52,766 bases of DNA from Rhodothermus sp. (GTDB lineage: Bacteria > Bacteroidota > Rhodothermia > Rhodothermales > Rhodothermaceae): the NCBI GenBank assembly GCA_015487635.1, contig WFPM01000214.1:1-52766 (forward strand), in the 5' to 3' direction. The stretch's first letter is position 1, and the number at the start of each line of letters is the position of its first letter. Below, piece after piece: positions 46,825-52,766 of this stretch. The translations under genes and the position numbers were made by a program. Under the pieces are notes generated by a model. The model was given only the letters and a program-made list of their open reading frames with translations. It had not been told where the DNA came from and searched no databases.

Positions 46825-47730
46825 ATGGAAGACCGGGCACGGGCGGGAATTGAACTGCACGACGCGGTCCTGCGCTACGCCGAACTGGAGCGACGCGGCG
46901 ATCGCTATCAGCTCCTGCGGCTGGGAAGCTGCGACTTCGACTTTGGCGTGCTGGACGAGCTGCAGGCCGAGGCACCGCGCTACCTGGACATCGTGGGCGA
47001 GGCGCTGCGGGACGTGCTGGCCGGCCTGGTTGCCGACGAACTGGACGTGGCGCTGCACCCTGCCCACGGCGTGACGGCTTTCGCCAGCCTGCAGCCCGAA
47101 ACGCTCGAGCCGGACGCACTGCACGATCGCCTGCTCGCCGAGGCTTCCTGGATTACCGGTCGGCCTGCCGAGACGCTGCATCTGCACGCCGAGCCTGGCA
47201 TGCACCAGCCGCTGCCGGAAGACGAACGGGCGCGCTGGTATCAGGTGCTCGTACTGCCCCGCCACGTGCAGGCGCATCTGGAACGCGTGCTCCAGCAGGC
47301 ACCCTGCCGCCGACACCGCATCCGGCTCAGTACGGCCGGTGCGGCCGAAGCACTGCGGCGTCTGCCCGCGCCGGAGCCCGGCGTGCCGCCCGAGATTGCG
47401 CTGGGCATCGGTTGCTACGAGACGCACACCGAGTTTACGCTCTGCCGCCGGGGCCACTGGTACCTGAGTCACTTCGCGCCCGGAACCGAAGACGTGGCCT
47501 ATTTCTGCATGGCGCTCCTGCATCGGCTCGGGCTGAGTGCGGTCATGGTCGAGCAGGTGGCACTCTACGGCACGCACGTGCCCGCCACGCTCTCGGAGCA
47601 GCTCCGGTCGCTGTTTCCGGTGGAGTCCGTACTGCTCAATCCCGTGGTGCTGACCACGCTGGACCCGAACGCGTTGAACCCGGCGGAAGCCGTGGCGTAC
47701 GTGCCCTGCATCGGGGTTGCCTTAACCTGA
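46825..47730 (+). CDS. PilM-like actin-fold protein
   Basis: The 301-residue protein begins with GIELHDAVLRYAELERRGDRYQLLRLGSCDF, like the first strands of PilM/GspL (IGIDIGSSSIKAVEL-type). Later ALGIGCYETHTEFTLCRRGHWYLSHFAPG fits the second actin-fold half, and PAEAVAYVPCIGVALT fits the PilM C terminus. It would be a cytoplasmic scaffold for a membrane complex. The phosphate loops are degenerate, so nucleotide binding is uncertain. The ATG at 46825 follows an AGGAG. It is 16 bases before rsmD. Confidence 0.7.
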   Translation: MEDRARAGIELHDAVLRYAELERRGDRYQLLRLGSCDFDFGVLDELQAEAPRYLDIVGEALRDVLAGLVADELDVALHPAHGVTAFASLQPETLEPDALHDRLLAEASWITGRPAETLHLHAEPGMHQPLPEDERARWYQVLVLPRHVQAHLERVLQQAPCRRHRIRLSTAGAAEALRRLPAPEPGVPPEIALGIGCYETHTEFTLCRRGHWYLSHFAPGTEDVAYFCMALLHRLGLSAVMVEQVALYGTHVPATLSEQLRSLFPVESVLLNPVVLTTLDPNALNPAEAVAYVPCIGVALT

Positions 47731-47746
47731 GCGAGGAGACGTCGCC

Positions 47747-48295
47747 ATGCGGATCATTGCCGGACGATTCCGCCGTAAGACGCTGCGGGCACCGAAAGGA
47801 CACCTGACGCGCCCCACCACCGACCGCACGCGCGAATCGCTCTTCCATCTGGTCGAAAGCCGGATGGACCTGGAAGGGGCCGATGTGCTCGATCTGTTTG
47901 CCGGCACTGGCGCGCTCGGACTGGAGGCCATCAGCCGGGGCGCCGTGGCCGTTACGTTCGTCGAACTGCAGGGACCGGTTCTGGCCTGCGCCCGGGAAAA
48001 CGCGCGAGCGCTGGGCGTCGAGGAAGCCTGCGAATTCATTCGGGGTGACGCCGTCGAGTACCTGCGCCGTTACAGTGGACCGTCGTTCGACCTGATCCTG
48101 GCCGACCCGCCCTACGATCTGCCCGAGCTGCCGCAGCTTCCGGAGCTGGCGTTTCCCCACCTGAAGCCGCACGGCCTGTTCGTGCTTGAGCACGACAAGC
48201 GCCATAACTTCGAAGGACATCCTCACCTGGACACCAGCCGGCGCTACGGCCGCACGATCGTCTCGGTCTTTCGTCCGCAACCCGTCGAACGCTGA
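47747..48295 (+). CDS. rsmD: 16S rRNA (guanine966-N2)-methyltransferase
   Basis: The 182-residue protein has MRIIAGRFRRKTL, the TRPTTDRTRESLFHLV block, SAM-binding DVLDLFAGTGALGLEAISRGA and the catalytic DPPY (ADPPYDLPEL). These are diagnostic for RsmD. It methylates G966 of 16S rRNA. Its stop codon overlaps the coaD start codon by one base (TGATG). The rsmD-coaD pair is common in bacteria. Confidence 0.96.
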   Translation: MRIIAGRFRRKTLRAPKGHLTRPTTDRTRESLFHLVESRMDLEGADVLDLFAGTGALGLEAISRGAVAVTFVELQGPVLACARENARALGVEEACEFIRGDAVEYLRRYSGPSFDLILADPPYDLPELPQLPELAFPHLKPHGLFVLEHDKRHNFEGHPHLDTSRRYGRTIVSVFRPQPVER

Positions 48296-48789
48296 TGCCC
48301 ATGCGCGAATGTCTGGCCCTCTACCCCGGCTCATTCGATCCGTTCACCTACGGCCATCTGGACATCGTCGAACGGGCACTGCGCATTTTCGATCGGGTGG
48401 AGGTGACCGTGGCGGTTAACATCGGCAAAGAGCCGCTGTTTTCCATTGAAGAACGCTGCGAGCTGATCCGCCAGTGCACGGCGCACCTGGACCGCGTCGA
48501 GGTAGTGGCCTTCGAGGGACTGCTGGTCGAGCATGCGCGGGCACGAGGCGCCACGGCCCTGGTGCGCGGGCTGCGCCAGGTGAGCGATTTTGAGTACGAA
48601 TTTCGGATGGCGTTTGCCAACCGCCGCCTGTACCCCGAGCTGGAAACGGTTTTTCTGATGACCTCCGAAGAATACGCAATGATCAGCTCGTCGATCGTGC
48701 GCGAAATCCATCGCTGGGGCGGCGACGTCAGCCTGTTTGTGCCGCCGCCCGTTGTTGAAGCGCTGCGGAAGAAACGTGCCTCCCGTTGA
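48295..48789 (+). CDS. coaD: Phosphopantetheine adenylyltransferase
   Basis: The 164-residue protein has ALYPGSFDPFTYGHLDIVERAL (TxGH motif), VVAFEGLLVEHARARGATALVRGLRQVSDFEYEF and a MTSEEYAMISSSIVREI C-terminal segment. It transfers AMP from ATP to 4'-phosphopantetheine in coenzyme A synthesis. The start overlaps rsmD by one base; the second ATG at 48301 is an alternative. Confidence 0.96.
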   Translation: MPMRECLALYPGSFDPFTYGHLDIVERALRIFDRVEVTVAVNIGKEPLFSIEERCELIRQCTAHLDRVEVVAFEGLLVEHARARGATALVRGLRQVSDFEYEFRMAFANRRLYPELETVFLMTSEEYAMISSSIVREIHRWGGDVSLFVPPPVVEALRKKRASR

Positions 48790-48816
48790 AGCCGGCACGT
48801 TTTACGTTTAACTTTC
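48786..48816 (+). promoter_or_regulatory. Possible Bacteroidota-type promoter of the aminotransferase gene
   Basis: TTG (48786-48788), a 20-base spacer and TAACTTTC (48809-48816), one base from TAnnTTTG, overlap the end of coaD. Transcription would begin near 48823, about 43 bases before the ATG at 48866. Confidence 0.35.
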
Positions 48817-48865
48817 CGCGCAAATCTTTGTATCAAAAATGCTCACGTAACGTCTGCCGTCGTCC

Positions 48866-50074
48866 ATGTCGTCTGAGCTCGACGCGTTCAATCCCCGGGT
48901 GATGGCCGTGCAGCCGTCGGCTACACTGGCCATGACGGCGCGGGCCAAGCAGTTGCGTCGCGAAGGCAAGCCGGTCATCAGTCTGAGTGCCGGTGAGCCG
49001 GATTTCGACACGCCGGCGCCGATCGCAGAGGCCGCCGTTCAGGCCATCCGGGAAGGTTTTACGCACTACACGGAAAATGCGGGCATGCTCGAGCTCCGCG
49101 AGGCCATCTGCCGCAAACTGGCCGAGGAGAACGGGCTGACCTATGAGCCGGATCAGATTCTCTGCACAAACGGGGCCAAGCAGGCCGTGGCGATGGCCAT
49201 CGAGGTGCTCTGCCGGCCCGAAGACGAAGTGCTGATCCCGGCGCCCTACTGGGTCAGCTACCCCGAGATGGTCCGACTGGCCGGCGCCAGGCCGGTCATT
49301 CTGCCTACCTCGGTCGAAACCGGCTACCGCCTGACGCCGGAGCAACTGGAGGCGGCCATTACCGAGCGCACGCGCCTGCTCATCCTCTGCTCACCCTCGA
49401 ACCCGACGGGGACGGTCTACACACCCGAGGAGCTGGCGGCATTGGCCGACGTGCTGCGCCGCCACGAGCACGTCTATGTGCTCTCGGATGAGATCTACGA
49501 GTACATTCTGTTCGATGCGCAGCACGTCTCGTTTGCAAGCCTGCCCGGCATGAAGGCGCGGACGATCACGGTGAATGGCTTCTCGAAGGGATTTGCCATG
49601 ACGGGCTGGCGGCTCGGGTACCTGGCGGCCGAGCGCCCCATCGTCAAAGCGGCGGCCAAGGTGCAGAGTCAGTACACCTCAGCACCGTGCAGCATCTCGC
49701 AGAAGGCCGGGCTGGCCGCGCTGCAGATGGACAAGGAGCCGATCCGGGAAATGGTGGCCGCCTTCCGCCAACGGCGCGACTTCGTGCTGGCGCGGCTGCA
49801 GGCCATCGAAGGCATCACCTGCCCGAAACCGGAAGGGGCGTTCTATCTCTTTCCGCAGGTTTCGGCCTTCTACGGGCGGCGCACGCCGGACGGCCGGGCG
49901 ATCACCGACAGCGAAGCGCTCTGCCTGTACCTGCTGGAGCAGTGCCACGTGGCGCTGGTGCCCGGACAGGCCTTCGGCGATCCGAACGGCGTGCGCATCT
50001 CCTATGCCGCGTCGATGGAGAACCTGGTTGAAGCCATGCGGCGCATTGAGGCCGGACTGGCGGCGCTGCGCTGA
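48866..50074 (+). CDS. Class I PLP-dependent aminotransferase (aspartate aminotransferase-like)
   Basis: The 402-residue protein has the class Ib aspartate aminotransferase signs: SLSAGEPDFDTPAPIAEAAV, GFTHYTENAGMLELREAI, NGAKQAVAMAIEVL, NPTGTVYTPEEL, SDEIYEYILFD and the PLP lysine in NGFSKGFAMTGWRLGY. A late RISYAASMENL carries the substrate arginine. Aspartate is the likely amino donor; prephenate or other keto acids are also handled by some members. It stands alone after a promoter candidate at 48786-48816. Confidence 0.92.
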   Translation: MSSELDAFNPRVMAVQPSATLAMTARAKQLRREGKPVISLSAGEPDFDTPAPIAEAAVQAIREGFTHYTENAGMLELREAICRKLAEENGLTYEPDQILCTNGAKQAVAMAIEVLCRPEDEVLIPAPYWVSYPEMVRLAGARPVILPTSVETGYRLTPEQLEAAITERTRLLILCSPSNPTGTVYTPEELAALADVLRRHEHVYVLSDEIYEYILFDAQHVSFASLPGMKARTITVNGFSKGFAMTGWRLGYLAAERPIVKAAAKVQSQYTSAPCSISQKAGLAALQMDKEPIREMVAAFRQRRDFVLARLQAIEGITCPKPEGAFYLFPQVSAFYGRRTPDGRAITDSEALCLYLLEQCHVALVPGQAFGDPNGVRISYAASMENLVEAMRRIEAGLAALR

Positions 50075-50142
50075 GCGCATGGAAGCTTTTGGGCGGCCGG
50101 ATCGTATGAGCGGGTCGATGTCGAACGAAGTTGGAGGTACCG

Positions 50143-51336
50143 TTGGAGCCGATTCCAGGCATCCGGTGGGCTGAGGTAGCCGAGGCACCGCGGCGACGGC
50201 CGCAGCGGGTGTGGCTACATCTGCTGCTGTTTGTACTGACGCTGCTTTCAACGACGTTGACCTGGCCCGACTGGGCCGGCCGCTGGTTGCTCTATGAACA
50301 GACGGGCTACGGGGCGCTCTTGGCCGACGGGCTGCGCTTCAGCCTGCCGCTGCTGCTGATCCTGACCGTGCACGAGTTCGGCCACTACCTGGCCGCCCGC
50401 CGCCACCGGATCGACACCACGCTGCCCTACTACATTCCGTTTCCGTTCAACGGGATCGGGACGTTCGGCGCCGTTATCCGCATCCGGGAGCCGATTCCCG
50501 ACACGCGCTCGCTCTTCGACATCGGCGTGGCCGGACCGCTGGCCGGGTTCGTCGTGGCGCTCATCGTGCTGATCTATGCACTGCTGACGCTCCCGCCGCC
50601 TACCTACCTGCTGGACGTGCCCGGCCACGAGGCGCTCAAAGCCTACATCCTGGCGCACGGACGCTTTCCGTCCGCCCCACTGCCCTCCGAAGATCCGGCA
50701 GGCGTCACGCTCGTGCTGGGCCACACGCTGCTGTTCGACACGCTGGCCCGTTTTTTCCCGAACGTGCCGCCCATGTACGAACTGTACCACTACCCCACGC
50801 TGTTCGCCGCCTGGCTGGGGCTGTTTTTTACGGCACTGAATCTGCTGCCGGTGGGCCAGCTCGACGGCGGGCACGTGCTTTACGCGCTGTTCGGGCGGCG
50901 CTGGCACCGACGGCTGGCCCGTGCCTTCGTGCTGCTGCTGCTCGTGTCGGCCACGATCGGCTTTGCGCTGGAGACGCTTCCGCCCCTGCTGCAGGAGGGC
51001 ATCTGGTGGCTGGAACCGGCCGCCTGGTTCGGACTGGCGCTGGTGCTCTACCTGTACCTGCACCGGCTGTTCGACGGCGATCACCGCATCGTGGCGCCCG
51101 TACTGCTGGGCCTGATGGTGCTGGCCGCGCTGGCCCCCCGCATGGCCGGCCTTGTCGGCTGGATGGGGCACAGCGGCTGGTTCCTCTGGAGCCTGATCAT
51201 CCTGTACCTGATCCGGGTCGATCACCCGCCCGTCTGGTACCGGGTACCGCTTTCGCGTATGCAACGGGCGCTGGGCTGGGTGGCCATCGCGATCTTCGTG
51301 CTCTGCTTCAGCATTCGACCGCTGTACCTGATCTGA
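50143..51336 (+). CDS. Site-2-protease-type M50 membrane metalloprotease
   Basis: The 397-residue protein has about eight membrane helices. The zinc site HEFGH is in the TVHEFGHYLAARRH segment and the third ligand region is LPVGQLDGGHVLYALFG. GIGTFGAVIRIREPIPDTRSLFDIGVAGPLAGF is typical of the bacterial and chloroplast EGY-like S2P group. It should cleave membrane proteins within the bilayer. The start is a TTG at 50143: GGAGG (50133-50137) sits five bases upstream. A TTG at 50131 in the same frame lacks that spacing. Substrates are unknown. Confidence 0.88.
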   Translation: MEPIPGIRWAEVAEAPRRRPQRVWLHLLLFVLTLLSTTLTWPDWAGRWLLYEQTGYGALLADGLRFSLPLLLILTVHEFGHYLAARRHRIDTTLPYYIPFPFNGIGTFGAVIRIREPIPDTRSLFDIGVAGPLAGFVVALIVLIYALLTLPPPTYLLDVPGHEALKAYILAHGRFPSAPLPSEDPAGVTLVLGHTLLFDTLARFFPNVPPMYELYHYPTLFAAWLGLFFTALNLLPVGQLDGGHVLYALFGRRWHRRLARAFVLLLLVSATIGFALETLPPLLQEGIWWLEPAAWFGLALVLYLYLHRLFDGDHRIVAPVLLGLMVLAALAPRMAGLVGWMGHSGWFLWSLIILYLIRVDHPPVWYRVPLSRMQRALGWVAIAIFVLCFSIRPLYLI

Positions 51337-51361
51337 TGGTGCATTGCATCGCTGCATTTTT

Positions 51362-51369
51362 TATCTTTG
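51362..51369 (+). promoter_or_regulatory. Bacteroidota -7 element before the Ig-like lipoprotein gene
   Basis: TATCTTTG is a perfect TAnnTTTG match, 75 bases before the ATG at 51444. The -33 element is not clear. Confidence 0.4.
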
Positions 51370-51443
51370 CAGAAACGATCCGCCCGCGCCTATGACGCTT
51401 CGGTACCACGCAGGCTGCTGAACAGACGGACGGAGCGGTGTCG

Positions 51444-52253
51444 ATGCGACACGTCTTCTGGTTGCTGGGACTGGCGGGCGGGTTGCTCTGGGGATGCGAT
51501 GTGCTTCCGGGGGCGCCCTCGCTGGAGGGACGTCCCCCGGTGGTTTCGGACCTTTCCTTTGCGCCGGACTCGGTCGATTTCAATACGCTGCCGGCGGAGC
51601 AAATCCGGGGTGATACGGCGCTCATCCCGCTTTCGCTGGCGGTGACGGCGCGCGATCCGGACGGCCGGATTGCCCGCGTGGTGTTCGTCGTGCGGGCCCC
51701 GCTGAACACCACCGAGCCGGTAGCCACAGGCACGCTGGAGGCGGTCGGCACCGATCGATATGTGGGCGAAACGACGCTCCGGCTGCATCGGGCGCAGGTG
51801 GGACCCTACACGGTGCTCGTCTATGCCGTGGACGACGAGGAGCGCCTGAGCAACCAGGTGCGCGGCACGCTCTGGTTCTGGGCGACCGGCGGCCCGCCTG
51901 TGATCGAGGAAGTGCAGGTGCCCGATACGCTCCGGCGTCCGGTACCCGGCGAGCCGCCCGTCATCTTCCAGGTGGTGGCGCGGGTGTCGGACCCTGACGG
52001 CCTGGAGAACATTCTGCGCGTGGAGCTGCGCGTCAACAACGGCGCGCCGATCCTGCTGTGCGACGATGGGGGCGAGGGCGTCTGCGGCGGCATCCCCAAC
52101 AGCGGCGATGCGGTGGCCGGCGACGGGCTGTTTACCATGACGCTTTCGCTGGCCAGCGACAACGTGCCGGGCACCTACACGTTCGTCTTCCAGGCCATCG
52201 ATCGAACCGGACTCACCAGCGAAGAGGTACGCCGTCATGTGGTCGTGGAGTAA
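51444..52253 (+). CDS. Lipoprotein with two Ig-like repeats
   Basis: The 269-residue protein has a lipobox near residue 18 (LLWGC). Two similar beta-sandwich segments follow: LSLAVTARDPDGRIARVVFVV and FQVVARVSDPDGLENILRVEL are parallel in sequence, as are VGPYTVLVYAVDDEERLSNQV and VPGTYTFVFQAIDRTGLTSEEV. The DPDG motif is typical of Ig-like or cadherin-like extracellular domains. It probably sits on the outer membrane. The stop codon overlaps the next gene by 17 bases. I chose the ATG at 51444 over the GTG at 51438. Confidence 0.78.
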   Translation: MRHVFWLLGLAGGLLWGCDVLPGAPSLEGRPPVVSDLSFAPDSVDFNTLPAEQIRGDTALIPLSLAVTARDPDGRIARVVFVVRAPLNTTEPVATGTLEAVGTDRYVGETTLRLHRAQVGPYTVLVYAVDDEERLSNQVRGTLWFWATGGPPVIEEVQVPDTLRRPVPGEPPVIFQVVARVSDPDGLENILRVELRVNNGAPILLCDDGGEGVCGGIPNSGDAVAGDGLFTMTLSLASDNVPGTYTFVFQAIDRTGLTSEEVRRHVVVE

Positions 52254-52766
52254 ACGGCTGGTCTGGACAGGGCTGCTGCTGGGCCTGTGGTTTGGCGACG
52301 GATGGGCCCAGTCGAAGGCCGACTGGGGCCGGCGCGTGGCCGAGCTGATTCCGGTGCCGGGCATCGCCGAAAACTTCGTCAGCAACCTGGCCGTCCGGGG
52401 CGACTCGCTCTGGGTGGGGCCGCGACTGGACCTGACTTTCGACGGCGGACAGACTTGGTATCGCGCCGAGGTCGATTCGATTACGCAGGGGCGCGGACGC
52501 GTCTATGCCCTGCTGGTGGTGGGCGACACGGTCTGGGCCAGCCTGGGCACGCGCTATCTGGCCGATCTGAACGGCGACGGCGTGGACGACGACGTGTTCG
52601 AGGCCGTGGGGCTGGTCTTTTCCACCGACGGCGGCCGCACGTGGGGCTTTCGCTTTCCACCGCTCGACGCGCCCTCCGACACGGTGATCACCTACGGCGT
52701 CTCGCGACTTCCGGCCGAGCCGGTCGTCTCTCCGCAGCTCACCACGACGTTCGATCTGGCCTACGA
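52237..52766 (+). CDS. Secreted Asp-box (BNR-like) beta-propeller protein (5' part)
   Basis: The first 176 codons are in the window with no stop codon. The protein starts with a signal peptide (RLVWTGLLLGLWFGDGWAQ). Two Asp-box-like motifs follow, FDGGQTWY and STDGGRTWGF, separated by LADLNGDGVDDDVFEAVG, an acidic calcium-like loop. Repeated Asp boxes mark beta-propellers of sialidase or sortilin type and many exported Bacteroidota proteins. The ATG at 52237 overlaps the end of the lipoprotein gene by 17 bases, so the two are coupled. Function is unknown; the C terminus may hold a sorting domain. Confidence 0.72.
   Translation, partial: MWSWSKRLVWTGLLLGLWFGDGWAQSKADWGRRVAELIPVPGIAENFVSNLAVRGDSLWVGPRLDLTFDGGQTWYRAEVDSITQGRGRVYALLVVGDTVWASLGTRYLADLNGDGVDDDVFEAVGLVFSTDGGRTWGFRFPPLDAPSDTVITYGVSRLPAEPVVSPQLTTTFDLAY

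Overview
The window looks like chromosome of a thermophilic Rhodothermota/Bacteroidota bacterium, very probably Rhodothermus marinus or a close relative. The main reason is a complete alternative complex III cluster (pentaheme ActA, fused ActB, ActC-F) followed directly by a caa3 oxygen reductase whose subunit I carries the YS motif of R. marinus. The DNA is GC-rich and tightly packed, with many 4-bp stop/start overlaps. Several promoters fit the Bacteroidota pattern (-7 TAnnTTTG) or a sigma70-like pattern with a 17-bp spacer. I saw no tRNA, rRNA, CRISPR array, insertion sequence or phage gene.

Layout. 1-3319: succinate dehydrogenase sdhC(partial)-D-A-B. 3320-5179 (minus): a small operon with a helical/proline-rich protein, a GvpL/GvpF-family protein and a gamma-glutamylcyclotransferase-like protein. 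5321-7507 (minus): a secreted lytic transglycosylase with four LysM repeats. 7577-13321 (minus): a five-gene operon with a glycosyltransferase fused to a degenerate sugar-phosphotransferase, accA, a hotdog thioesterase, nadC and an unknown protein. 13671-26698 (plus): the respiratory supercluster actABCDEF, a small membrane protein, a Sco-type assembly factor and coxBACD, closed by a strong terminator. 26808-29636 (plus): a small membrane protein, metF, a cold-shock protein with a structured leader, an unknown protein and ybeY.

29639-37047 (minus): an operon with a metallophosphoesterase, an LptF/G permease, rsmI, rtcA and a DUF2723 protein. 37207-37854: an MBL-fold hydrolase with a Bacteroidota-type promoter. 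38019-40249 (minus): bshA (bacillithiol synthesis) and a kinase-fold protein. 40348-42837: an outer-membrane barrel, an EEP-family lipoprotein and a SleB-like hydrolase. 43248-46124: pdxB facing an era-pdxJ operon, so two vitamin B6 genes lie close together. 46334-48789: a pseudopilin-like membrane protein and a PilM-like protein in front of rsmD and coaD. 48866-52766: an aminotransferase, a site-2-protease-type M50 protein, a lipoprotein with Ig-like repeats, and the start of a secreted Asp-box protein that runs off the window.

How the parts work together. Succinate dehydrogenase feeds menaquinol to alternative complex III, which passes electrons to the caa3 oxidase. Complex II, III and IV equivalents therefore lie within 27 kb. 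The less familiar parts are the GvpL/F-like pair that shares a duplicated helical module, the pseudo-transferase fusion, the kinase-fold partner of bshA, a switch-like leader on the cold-shock gene, an operator-like inverted repeat over the next promoter, and a perfect hairpin plus seven T residues in the leader of the PilM-like operon.
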